From Symsagittifera roscoffensis (Eukaryota; Xenacoelomorpha; Acoela; Convolutidae), in assembly GCF_963678635.1 (NCBI RefSeq), contig NC_087067.1, positions 31,780,401 through 31,844,400 on the forward strand: a stretch of DNA of 64,000 nucleotides, in the 5' to 3' direction. The notes under the pieces are model-generated. The model ran no database searches, had not been told where the DNA came from, and was given only the letters and a program-made list of their open reading frames with translations. The position numbers were made by a program, and so were the translations under genes. Below, in pieces: positions 1 through 9,905 of the stretch; within the stretch, counting starts at the first letter, position 1; each line of letters starts with the position of its first letter.

Positions 1-1358
1 TTTTTCCGCTGGGAAATCTAAAACATAAAATCTTATTTGGAAACTAGAAATTATTCACGTTTCTATGCGCCACTTCCGCGTTCGTAATTTGGCCGCTCAA
101 TTTATCTTAAGCAACCTTAAGCAGACAAATTTGAGTTTAATTCAAAAGGTGACATCTGAACATACGTGTAGTCTTAAATACAATATAATGCATGAATGCA
201 CTGCTGTAGTAAGTACAGCAACTTAAGCCTTTTTCCTGAAAAAATTATATCACCACAACCTATATAAGCGAAAATTACTTCATTCTTATGAACTTAACCA
301 GTGATTTTGTATGAGTCGATAATGATATAAGTTTTTTTGGCTAGCTCGAGCAATTTTGCATTTGATTTGACCCTATTAACCAACGTTGGGTACATTTTAG
401 ATTTTTCAGCTAAAAATGTGCTCGATTTTATTGAACCAGAGTCATGCATGTTTAGACCGTTTTGACGGCAGGCGCGTTTGTTTCGACTTTCTGGACGAGA
501 AAATTGTTCACGTCTTTTTGAATCAGGCCAGATAAATTTCAACTGAGCTCGAGGTATGCTTCAACCATGCTCAAAATACTTTTTGGCCAAACTCGAGGTT
601 TTTTTTCAATCGTCTTGATCTTATGCTTTCAATTTAAAAAAGCTTTTCAATTATTTTCTTGGGTTTTCCAGCACTCAAAGTTGAAGATGTCCATGAGCAT
701 AAACTCCGATGAAAAAATTGACTGTTGAAAAATTGTCTTTTGAAAAATAAACAGGCTATGCTCCTATTATTTTGGGTTTATTTCGAACGTGCTCGACCAA
801 ATTTGTGCGCGCTTCGACCATTTTACAGGCTTGTTTTTATCTTGCTTGGCCCAATTTCAGTTTGTTTCGACTGCGCTCGACAGATATGTTTGAGTCTGTG
901 TTCGACCAATGCCCCGTTCGGTCGAACACTGGCATTGTTCACCAAAATAAACGTCGAATCATAACGTGATCTGCTCACTTTCTAATTCGACCTTCAATTA
1001 TCCACACAATGTCGGTACTCGACCGAAAAAGGTAAATCGGAACAAAGAAACTCGAAATTAAATGGTCAAATTTGTAGAAAAGACTTCAAAACTCACCTTT
1101 CAGCTGGCATTGACCAGTGTAGTTGGTATACCCTATAAAACTATTGTGATTGACAGCTCATAGTGCAAAAAAGTAAATATTGTAAATTTAAAAAAAAAAC
1201 AGATGAGTAACTTACAGTTTCCTTGAGCTAAAATAGATCTAATGCGTTGGATTTAAGATATTGCGATGAAATACGTGATAGATAATTATTAATATAGGTT
1301 TGAAAATGTTCATATTAGAACAAAGCGACCTTCATTCATTTTAATGCTGAAAAATTAT
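1..1358. other. Intergenic flank, no gene recognised
   Basis: AT-rich DNA left of the giant LTR element. No reading frame here shows a recognisable domain or biased composition, and the one longest frame (294-542, minus) starts only with TTG. Part of the stretch (about 40-300) resembles 30180-30400: both contain AACTAGAAATT, a GCATGAAT...GCACT segment and TTTTTCCTGAAA in the same order. A dispersed repeat is therefore likely, but I cannot name the family. Confidence 0.5.
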
Positions 1359-1362
1359 TTAA

Positions 1363-1772
1363 TGAGTTAGGACCGTTTTGGTTAACTCATAGAGTAATTT
1401 CGGATAGGGTACACCGTCTGCTCGTCACGCTATCTTATTTTCGGCCGGATAGATTCGTGCAACTTCTTAGTCTAATACCGATCCTAATCTTACTCTTATA
1501 CTATCTAGTCTCAGGTTGTTTAACTAGTCTCTGCTAGGCTCAATAGATCTAGGGTATACTGGTTTATTGCGGCTGCTGAAGTGCTCGGGAGAGTCCAACT
1601 AATTTCTAAGTTAAATTCAAATCTCTCTGGTGCTGAAATTACAAGTAACTTCAGCACTTACAAATAAGTGGGTTGTTAGTTAGATGGATCATGATTGGTT
1701 AATATTAAATACTTTACATTGGTAAAACATTTAATTTATCCAATCATAAAATGTAGTTTAGATCAGGTTCCA
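1363..1772 (-). repeat. 3' LTR of giant element
   Basis: 410 bp, matching 19824-20233 over the whole length with no difference that I could see. It has TG...CA termini. In element orientation it contains an AATAAA (complement of 1563-1568) as a candidate polyadenylation signal, and an 8-bp stem-loop built on GTGCTGAA/TTCAGCAC (about 1630-1660). The sequence just inside (complement of 1773 onward) ends GGATGGG before the LTR, a short purine-rich tract that could serve as the polypurine primer. Confidence 0.93.
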
Positions 1773-3343
1773 CCCATCCGGGTTTTACAGAGTTTTTTAG
1801 AATAGTTCTTCTGCAATTCGAAGGATGGATGATGGACGTTGGTGTTTGGCGAACATCATATTTCTTTTGTTTCCTCTTTGTTAAAGAAATTCCAGGAAGC
1901 TGGAGTTAGAGACATAAGACGTTGTGTCTTCTAGTGACAACGACTAAGTCTTTGCAACAAACTCAAATCTGATTTCAGAATGGTTTGCTATGTCAGGTTT
2001 TTCTGTTCTGCGTGGAGATTGTGCGTGGAGGGGATGCCTGGTTACTCGGATCTGTACGTATACTTGAACATCGAGGTGGTCATTGGTCTAGTTCAATGAA
2101 GTCCTTTTCTGCGAGGTCAAGTCGTACTCTAAATCCTTTGAGTTGTGATTGTGAGTGGCATATCGATTGTGGTTGGTCATTCTCTCTCGAGTGTAGTGGG
2201 GTCGTTTTGTCTTTAGATGTTCGTCCTTGGTGTTGTATTCTGATCTATGTATTGCATAATGTAATTTACATTTTATAAAACATTTATTAGTTTAATATTT
2301 TTTAATTATGATTTTAGTTAGTTGTTTTCACAAAAGCTTTTTGTTTTAGTTCGGTTATTTTGAAGAGTTACTCACCCTTGAGTAGCTCTTATTAAAAATA
2401 GAGGTGTGGTCACAAAGCGTGGATGTAGCGCGGTGGGTTAGGCCGGCTATAGAGCATGCTCAGGACGTCCTTCCTGGTGGGTTAGGCCAGGAGTGGGAGT
2501 ATGATTTCATGCGGTTTTTGTGAGGGGTCCTGTTATGTGACAACGTTTTATGTTGGGTTTGTTGTGGTCTTACTTATGTCTTGTTGGTTATGTACTTTTT
2601 CCAAAAAGCAAATTGTTTGTGGTATGGGTTTGTCTTTCGACTTTTTTGTGTTTTATTATTTCTTTCTAAGACTTTGTAATAGTCTTCAAAAGAATAAATT
2701 ATCCAGTTTTAAACTGGGTTAATCCGGTTTGGGTACCGTTGGTTTCCTTTTCTAAGTCATGCTGTTATTCTATGATTTGTGGTATTTAGTAAGCTGCGTT
2801 GGTTAGTTTTGTTTAGTATATGATTCCTTTCCAACCGGGTTAAAGGAAAATTTGAAACATGTTATTTTATGTTAGAGTTGTTGAGTGTGAAAACTTGAAA
2901 CTGAAATTCATTATTTTAAACAATTCTTCGTGGGCGAGCTGTGCGAGTGTGGATAGAATTTCTGTGCGAATAAATGAAAATATCAAAAGGTTAGTACTGC
3001 ATTTGCATTTATTTAATTTACTACATAGAATTTAGAAATTTACTGCTAGTCATGGGGGAATATTAAGATACAAATTTTCATCATAATTAGATTTACTGCT
3101 TTGGGGGAAAATATTATAGATGAATTTACTGCATTGATATTAAATTTAGAAATTTATAAGTGTAAGAGATTAATAGAATTTTAAAATTGTTTGATGAAAA
3201 TTGTGATTTTTATTGTTTCTTTTGTGGTTTTTGTAGGTGATTGTCGGATGAAAGCTAAAAATCTAAGGAAAACATGAATAAGGAATGGTGAGTTTTTAAT
3301 ACTGTAATTAGTTAGTAATGTTTACTTAATTCATACTTACCTG
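1773..3343 (-). other. 3' noncoding region of giant element
   Basis: About 1.57 kb between the 601-aa ORF stop and the 3' LTR, with no ORF in the sense direction. The + strand is G/T-rich, as in the rest of the element. The part nearest the LTR (CACCCATCCGG... onward) is also seen, diverged and inverted-duplicated, at 32.1-32.7 kb. Confidence 0.6.
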
Positions 3344-5149
3344 TTAGTCGTCGGGGAAAAAACCGTGGGGGAAGATGTCGTGGATGAGATCGGAAGTTGT
3401 TAGTAGTTTAGCTAAGATGCGGATGATATTTTTAGTCTGAAGCAGTGGCCAAAGCAATTGAAGTGCCTTAATAGTGGTTAGTTCTTCAGTGCCTACTGCA
3501 AACTCATAAGGTGTGTTTTGGATTAAGTTATATAATTTGTGATTAAATTTAGTGTTGTGGATGAATTCTAAAATTGGGATTTCTATAGGTTGTACAAACT
3601 CGTGCGGGATAAGGAAGGGTCGGGATTCTTCGGCGTTGAAGGTCTTGGTGATGGGACAGAAGATGTACATTTGGGTTATGGGGTCATAATTACGAAGAAT
3701 ACCATGGAGGTTAGTGTCTTTAATACAATATGTGAAATTTAGGAAAAATGGTGAAGTGTATTTGGAATTAATGAATTGAAAACGATGGTGTGGTTGTCTA
3801 GAGGGTGTGTGTAGGTCAAAGTGATTTTGGATGAAGCGATAATAACTATATGTGTGGGTTTGTTTAGTGCGCAACATAATATCGTGTGAGCAGTGTAAAT
3901 CTCTTTCGTGTGGTGCAAGGAAATGAAAGGTTAGTGAAAATATTTGGAAGCGTTTTTTAAAACTTTCATATGCTTGTGTGTCTGTTAGTGCTTCTGAAAT
4001 AATGTGATCAAACTTTCGGTCGAAGATGTTTAGTGTGAATGTATATGGTGTCTTGATGAAAAATTTCTCGGTAATTTGTGGATTAGCGAAGCGATCGTCG
4101 TCTAAGAATTGATCTTGGTTAGCTCTGATGATGTTGTGATCATAGTATTCGAGTGTATATTCGTTAGCTCTAGGTGCAGTGTGTGTTTTTAGTGATTTTT
4201 TATATCCAACGTAAGTAAATTGTCTAGCGGTTAGTGGTGTAGTGAGTCGATATAGCATGTCCGTATTTCGCTCTATATCGATGTGAGTATTAGATAAAGG
4301 TAAGCAAAGAGGGTTAGTGAAATGATAATATGAGGTCCAAGAGAGAGTGGGCATTAAAACGTATTCATCTACAAAGTTGCGTGTTTCGTTAGTGTCGTGG
4401 GGGGTGTTTAAGGTGTATTGTGGGAATGAGGGTAAGGTGATGGCTAAAAATTCTTTTGTGTTAGTATGCTTGGGGTGGTTGATGTATTCACGGGCTGTTC
4501 CTGGTTTTGCTGGGAAAGGATGGTTGGGGAACTTTCTTTTAAAAGTGCGGTAAGCTCTATTAGTGTTGAGTGAAGATTCAGTTGATGTGGATGATGGTGC
4601 TAATGATTCAGTATAAGTTGAAGAGGGTGTAGGGGTAGGGGGGTTGGATGAATTTATTGTGGAGGAGATTTGGTTTATGGTTGGGGTATTAAGGTGGTAG
4701 GGTTGTTGTTGAAGGGTAATAAAATTATCTAGCTCTGGGGAGATTCGGGGGGTGTCTGGAGAATGAGATGATTGGTCAGAATGGTATGAGGAGTAGGTTG
4801 GGGTAACTTGGGAGGCATAAGAGGGTGTGGAAGTGATTGGGTCAGGGTTATTGGATAATATGGGTTGAAAAGGGGGTTGAGAAAAATTAGAAGAGTTATG
4901 AAAATTATTGGATGGGGATGGTTCTGAGTCGGCAAATTCATCGGGGGTTTCAATATTCGGGTTATTGAGTTGTGAGATGGAATATAAAACTGAGATGTGT
5001 GAATTAGTGTCGGAATTCATGCCTGATGTTACATTACTAGGTGAAAAATCGGGTGGCGGAAAAGCAAAAAGTGGTATTATTGGGATTGGAGAGGTAAGAT
5101 TGGTTGGGTGGGAATTTGATCGGTGTAGTGATCCAAGTTGGCGGCTCAT
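3344..5149 (-). CDS. ORF of 601 aa after env, unknown accessory protein
   Basis: The ATG overlaps the env stop as ATGA. The N-terminal ~200 residues are low-complexity Pro/Ser/Thr/Asn. Residues about 215-600 are richer in aromatic, charged and hydrophobic residues (many Tyr, Phe, His) and look folded. There is no membrane segment and no signal peptide. I recognise no domain. Its position at the 3' end of the element resembles the accessory genes of complex retroviruses, and its size and intact frame argue that it is under selection. The disordered N-terminus resembles that of Gag and of the ATG-less ORF, so these three could be related by duplication. That is untested. Confidence 0.7.
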   Translation of the reverse strand: MSRQLGSLHRSNSHPTNLTSPIPIIPLFAFPPPDFSPSNVTSGMNSDTNSHISVLYSISQLNNPNIETPDEFADSEPSPSNNFHNSSNFSQPPFQPILSNNPDPITSTPSYASQVTPTYSSYHSDQSSHSPDTPRISPELDNFITLQQQPYHLNTPTINQISSTINSSNPPTPTPSSTYTESLAPSSTSTESSLNTNRAYRTFKRKFPNHPFPAKPGTAREYINHPKHTNTKEFLAITLPSFPQYTLNTPHDTNETRNFVDEYVLMPTLSWTSYYHFTNPLCLPLSNTHIDIERNTDMLYRLTTPLTARQFTYVGYKKSLKTHTAPRANEYTLEYYDHNIIRANQDQFLDDDRFANPQITEKFFIKTPYTFTLNIFDRKFDHIISEALTDTQAYESFKKRFQIFSLTFHFLAPHERDLHCSHDIMLRTKQTHTYSYYRFIQNHFDLHTPSRQPHHRFQFINSKYTSPFFLNFTYCIKDTNLHGILRNYDPITQMYIFCPITKTFNAEESRPFLIPHEFVQPIEIPILEFIHNTKFNHKLYNLIQNTPYEFAVGTEELTTIKALQLLWPLLQTKNIIRILAKLLTTSDLIHDIFPHGFFPDD

Positions 5150-7679
5150 CGTGGGCTAAAAAAATGATTATTTTGAGACTGAAAAGCGGTGGTATGGGGT
5201 TGTTCAATAATTTGTTCATAAGTATTATCATCTTGTGACTGGTGTGTCATTATATGTTGGATGGGACTTTGTGATGTGGTGAGTCGAAAATTTGGATTAT
5301 GTGTGATGGCTAAATTTCGAAAATTTCGTGGGACTAGGGATAGTGGATGGTTATTTGGTAGGGCTGGTAATTGTGGTGCCGTTGGCGTTATGTCTACATT
5401 GTTATGTTCTTCGTCGTATGTATTTTGTCGTGTTGCTATTTTTGTGTTATATTCTTTTATTTGTGCGTCTAAAAGAATTTTGTTTATAGATGTAGAAAAG
5501 ATTCCAAAAAATCCTGCAAAGAGTATGCGTGCTACGCTTGCTTGTCTGTTTACTTGTGTGTGTATAGCACATGTGTTGTAGATTCCTTTTAAAAGTGAGA
5601 AAAGAAATCCAATGAAGTTAAACATTGCGTATAAAATAGTCAATTTTTCTAAGATGTAGTAGGGCCATCCTAGAAAATCGAGGATCTCATTTTTGAGTGT
5701 AACAAAGCTAAAAATGTTAATTGGTGATATATCTTGGGGACGGTATTTTTCACCGTTTAGATATATGTAATCTTTAATGTCTTTAAAATATCCGCTATAG
5801 TCTTGCGTGTAGATATCGGCAAATCCTGCGGTTTCTGCAAGTTTGCGTAAATTTTGGTCTATTGATTGTCTTTGTATAGTGTCCATTTGTGTTAATAATT
5901 CTTGGAATTGTTGTGTTCTAATGTGATGTTGAATATCTGATTTTGAATAGATTCCTATTGATTGTAAGTCTATATTTGGGTTTCGAGCAATAGCGCGAAT
6001 GCTTTCTGGTGAAAATTTTTTGAGTGATTGCATTAATGTGGGATATGGAGTGAGAAGATAATATTTATTTTCATCAGGGTTTAGTTGTACTACATTGTGG
6101 CTGTTTTCTGATCCACATGGGACTGCGGTATCCCAGAAATAGGTTCTTCGTGAAAGTGTATCCACGAAATGTACTTTATTCTTATAAAAGATAGGGATTC
6201 TTTTATAACATCGTTTATCTTCAAAAACGTATAGTGGTGATACTTTTTTAGTACAAGTATAAAACCATAAGATGTTTCCTTCATAGTCTAAAAAATTTGA
6301 TCTATTTCCAGATAATAAGTATCCTGCATAGGGTATTTTTAATACTGCTAGTGCAAGTGATTGTAATATTTGTGTTCGTTCTAATTCGCATAGTTGGTGT
6401 AGTGTTTCTAATTCGGAGAGTGACATTTCTTGAAAAATTCGGCTAATTGTATAATCTAGTTTCATATCTAAATGAATATCATAGTGGATATTACCGAAAT
6501 ATGTAGTATTCATTAGTGATAATTCTTGTAAGCGTGTGCTTCTGGTGTCATGGGGTTTTAGATGTCCACCAGGTTGTCCGTTGCTTTTTTCAAAATTAAA
6601 TGGTATATAGGATGTTCCTTCGTTTAGAGGATGACCTGTGGCATATGGGTCGATTTTTATTTTTCCAGTGGTCATGTCGAATCCTTTTTCGTATTCAACT
6701 AATATTTCAGAGTATTGTGTTCTGTGAAGTGGATTCCTGTATTTACATGCAAGTTCTGTTTCTTGATATATTTGAAAACGTGTCAATTTATTTTCTATAT
6801 TGTCTATGTTTCTAAAATTAGAACTTAGTTTTCGTGATGGATGGACTTGTTCATATGGAATTGATTGTATAAAATATTTTTCGTGAAATTTTATCATACG
6901 AGCGTGTATTTTTGCTACTTGAAATGTTGTACATGTATCTTCGGGGAACCAAACAATTGTTGCTTGTGTTCTCGTTGTAGGGTCGCAATAACCTTGATCA
7001 TTTTTACAAGGTAATCGGATTCCTTGATAGATCATTGTATTATCTGATAAATCTCGTGTTAGTTGTATTTTTTCGAGTTGTATTTTCCAATCAAAAAACA
7101 TTATTTCTTGGTATCCTTTATTTTTTGTGTCTGCTTTGCAGTTTGATGGGTCATTTATACCAATGTGTGGTATCCAATGTTTATCGTGTAGGTCATAGGT
7201 TAATCGTCCGTGTGCGCCGTTATACGGGTATTTTTCGTCTAGTTTTATATGTCCTTGGTGTCTTTCAAGTTGTGATTGATGTACAGAGTCTGAAAAAACT
7301 TGAAAGTTAACTAACTTTCTTTGGGAGTTTTTATTTTGTGTGATGTTTAGTCTAAGTAATTCATTTTTACAATCGTCGGGATTGAGATGTAAAAGACGTT
7401 CTATATTACTCTGATAGAATGATTCATGGTCAAGTCGGTTTTTGTTTCCGTTCGAGACTTGTGAACAATGTACTTTCTTTTCGGAAAATGTTGCTGTGAA
7501 TTTATAACCTGTAACTGTTGTTGCTCGGGCTTTTGAATAGAGTGTAGCTATTACATCTGTGGTTTCTATAGCTTGTGGTTCTGTTTCACATTGTGATACT
7601 TGATTTATTGCATATTTATGTAGTGTTTTTTGTTCATTTTCTTCACAATCGTAATGTGTTACTAATAAATCTTGTGGTC
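5146..7679 (-). CDS. env: Env-like glycoprotein of giant element (about 844 codons, spliced start)
   Basis: The frame is open from 7713 to a stop at 5146, but the first ATG is at 7101. The Cys-rich portion upstream of it is clearly part of the protein. A strong 3' splice site (CTAAT branch-like motif, pyrimidine run, CAG) ends at 7680, so the exon likely starts at 7679. Upstream of the ATG are many Cys and N-glycosylation-type sites. Downstream come further Cys pairs, then a long hydrophobic anchor encoded at about 5575-5680, a second hydrophobic patch at about 5475-5550, and a tail of roughly 110 residues. The spacing of Cys and Pro motifs recalls the class III-like glycoproteins of chuviruses and of some invertebrate LTR elements; this is recollection, not a search. 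The signal peptide must come from an upstream exon. The stop overlaps the next ORF by ATGA. Confidence 0.75.
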
Positions 7680-7713
7680 CTGTACGAGGGGAAGGGTTTG
7701 TTTTGATTTGAGA
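7678..7713 (-). promoter_or_regulatory. Predicted 3' splice site for env RNA
   Basis: On the minus strand a CTAATAATC segment is followed about 40 nt later by CCCTTCCCCTCGTACAG and then GACCACAAG. This is a textbook animal acceptor layout placed exactly where the env frame opens. It is absent from the ATG-less ORF just upstream, which ends at 7750. Matching donors occur in the leader near 18751-18872. Confidence 0.6.
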
Positions 7714-7749
7714 TTATTAGAAAAAGGAGTTGGAGAAAAATTAATAATT

Positions 7750-8886
7750 TTAGAATATACATGTGTATGATAATCCTGAGTATGGATTATAAAATGTAAT
7801 GTAGCCAATTGTGTTTTTGGTATATCTGTCGTATTTGTATATTACTTCAGTAGTTATAAACGGTGGTGGTAGTGATTGAGCTGTTATGTTAGGTGGATTT
7901 AATGGGTAGGGATGTTGGGTAATATTATTTAACTTAACTGTGATTTCAAACTTTAATTGTAAACTGTTTTGTTGGAGTATTTGAATATTGTGATCACGGA
8001 TATCGTTGTGAATATCTTGGCGATATTGTAATCTATTAAGTGCCCAGTTATGAAGGCGGTTACTTTCTTGATGTTGTCCAAATAATGGTGGAGGTGCTGT
8101 AAATGTATTCCAATCTAGTCTTAAAGGAATATTTGTTGTTGATTGTTCTCGATATCTGGCGTCGAGATTATTTGGAAAATTTAAGTTAAGAGGTGGTGGT
8201 GAAATCTGGCTTATTGATGGTGTTGATGGTAGTGATAATGTTTCTGGTAGTGATGAGGATGTTGTTGTATCCGTAGAAATATCTATGGGGTCATTGACTA
8301 AATTTGGTTCACCTTGTGTAAATGAATGTGTAGTCCAATATGGAAATCGTGATGTTTGGTTTGTAGGGTTGAAAGGATTTTCACGTATTTGCTCAGATGT
8401 TGGTGTTGAACCTAAGTAATCTGATGGTAGGCTTGAGGTGCTACGTTGTGAAAGAAGCGTAGGGGTTTCTGGTAATATACCAATGGGGTTTTCTGGAGTG
8501 TTTTGTGATGGGGATTGAGGTATATCAAAATGAACTCGGGGAGTTTGAAAATTTCTGTTTCGTCGAGGATGTATAATTTGTCTATTTATTTCGACTGTAT
8601 TTTGGTTTTGACTAGAATTTCTTATTCTATTTAGTTCTTGTGGTAGTGTTGGGTATAGGTTATATGTTGGTTCGCTTAAAGGTGCTTGTCGTTGAACTGG
8701 TTCTAGTGGTTCTGATAAACGAGCATGTCGTTCTTCAAAAGTGTATGGATTGTCTTGAAAAGAAATTCGTGTAGATGTTTGAGGATTTTGAGTAGTTGAA
8801 GGTGGTGTTTGGTTATCTTGGGATGATGTCGGTGAAGACTGATTCTGTGACTGTTGGGTAGCAATTTTTGATGGATTTTTGAATTG
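7750..8886 (-). CDS. 378-codon ORF without any ATG (probably a spliced exon)
   Basis: I read this frame open from just after a TAA (8887-8889) to a TAA at 7750-7752 and found no in-frame ATG or internal stop. The N-terminal two thirds is rich in Pro, Ser, Thr, Gln and Asn. The C-terminal third (after about residue 250) looks more globular, with Trp, Tyr and long Gln/Asn helical stretches (e.g. LQYRQDIHNDIRDHN). Composition matches the Gag N-terminal region and the 601-aa ORF. Candidate 3' splice sites (ACCCAACAG, TCACAG, AATCAG) lie in frame within the first ~60 bases. Inference: it is translated from a spliced mRNA, with its start codon in an upstream exon. No family is recognised. Confidence 0.6.
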   Translation of the reverse strand, partial: QFKNPSKIATQQSQNQSSPTSSQDNQTPPSTTQNPQTSTRISFQDNPYTFEERHARLSEPLEPVQRQAPLSEPTYNLYPTLPQELNRIRNSSQNQNTVEINRQIIHPRRNRNFQTPRVHFDIPQSPSQNTPENPIGILPETPTLLSQRSTSSLPSDYLGSTPTSEQIRENPFNPTNQTSRFPYWTTHSFTQGEPNLVNDPIDISTDTTTSSSLPETLSLPSTPSISQISPPPLNLNFPNNLDARYREQSTTNIPLRLDWNTFTAPPPLFGQHQESNRLHNWALNRLQYRQDIHNDIRDHNIQILQQNSLQLKFEITVKLNNITQHPYPLNPPNITAQSLPPPFITTEVIYKYDRYTKNTIGYITFYNPYSGLSYTCIF

Positions 8887-8891
8887 TTACT

Positions 8892-9080
8892 TTAGTGGGA
8901 AGGTTTATGTTTATTATAGTATTCTTCCAAAAAAAGAATTAGAAGGATTGTTGCTAGGGCAAATGTGAAGATTGCTTTCTTTATACATTTACATATTGTC
9001 AAAATGAGGGATGATAAAAATGTTATGAAAATTACAAACAATAAAAATATATCAGTTCTACTGAAAATTGTTCGTATCAT
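8892..9080 (-). CDS. Small hydrophobic protein B of giant element (62 aa)
   Basis: ATG-started frame overlapping the preceding ORF by 4 nt. Two hydrophobic segments (about residues 11-28 and 35-50) are separated by the Cys/Lys loop CKCIKK, and the polar C-terminus ends in HKPSH. This predicts a two-span hairpin membrane protein. The ATG-less 378-codon frame opens only a few bases after its stop. Function unknown. Confidence 0.5.
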   Translation of the reverse strand: MIRTIFSRTDIFLLFVIFITFLSSLILTICKCIKKAIFTFALATILLILFLEEYYNKHKPSH

Positions 9081-9307
9081 TTAGACAAGTTATATGACTC
9101 GTACCTGTGGATGTAATCAAGGGTTTTGGAAAGTTGGAGGAATAGTTCGAGTATAGTGTAGAAAATTAAAAAAATGTTACAAAAAATGATTAGGATTATT
9201 AGAAAAGATTCAAGTATATCAAAAAGAAATATTATAAAGGTTTCAAGTATTGTAAAAAAATGTTTAAGATTTATGAGTATTTGAGTAACTGATTGAGAGA
9301 AGAGCAT
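9077..9307 (-). CDS. Small hydrophobic protein A of giant element (76 aa)
   Basis: ATG-started frame, mostly Ile/Leu/Phe. Residues about 15-60 form one or two membrane spans with acidic breaks, followed by a short polar tail. Its stop overlaps the start of the next ORF as ATGA (TGA of this frame within ATGA), suggesting coupled termination-reinitiation. No family is recognised. Viroporin-like or membrane accessory roles fit the composition but are inference. Chance is less likely given the tidy ATGA junction and a second membrane ORF directly after it. Confidence 0.5.
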   Translation of the reverse strand: MLFSQSVTQILINLKHFFTILETFIIFLFDILESFLIILIIFCNIFLIFYTILELFLQLSKTLDYIHRYESYNLSK

Positions 9308-9905
9308 TTAAGAAATGATCTCTTGGTCGAATATTTTTTGCTGTTTGAGGCGATTTTCTAGTGTGGTCTGATTATTTATTAGTTTTTTGACAAGTGGGTT
9401 GAGTTTTGTAAAAAATTGTTGGGGGCAATTTTCATGGTGACTGGGAGGTCGTCTTTTTCTTTATTTTTGTTTGTCAAATGATCCGGGGTATGGTGAGATT
9501 TTTATACTTTAGGCTAATTAAAATGTTCATTTTGTTACTTTAGGCTAAGTTAACAAATTTGCTTTGGGGGTATTCGTGGTCTGAGTTGGGGAAATATTGT
9601 TGATCTTTGGGTTATTAGATAAGGGAGGGGTACGGTATTATGGTGATATTTATTTTAGTTGTCAAGTTGGAGTGGTTTGCTTATTTTTGACCTGGAGGTC
9701 GTAAAGTTATAGTTATAGATGTGCCTGGAGTTCTATATGATTCGTCTAATTGGTCTTAGTTTGAGTTAGAGAAAGTGACGGATTGGATGAATCCTATTGG
9801 TCTATTTTGAACTAGAATTATTACGTACTTGTCAGCATGTTATTTTGAAAAATTTAAATGAAAAATGTTTTGAAGGATTCAAGATAGTGAAGTATAATGT
9901 TAAAA
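9308..9905 (-). other. Spacer between Gag-Pol and small ORFs
   Basis: About 600 nt with no open frame of note. It separates the polyprotein stop from the first membrane-protein ORF. It may hold an acceptor for a subgenomic RNA, but I see no acceptor strong enough to name. Confidence 0.4.

Noticed and set aside
1359..1362. TTAA duplication taken as a piggyBac insertion
   Set aside because: The ends are LTRs with Gag-Pol inside; a 4-bp TTAA duplication is simply the chosen target of this LTR element.
1985..2278. 97-codon + strand frame in the element 3' region
   Set aside because: TTG start, antisense to the element, low-complexity G/T-rich sequence without a domain.
4347..5581. + strand frames antisense to the 601-aa ORF and env
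   Set aside because: Shadows of long minus-strand coding frames.
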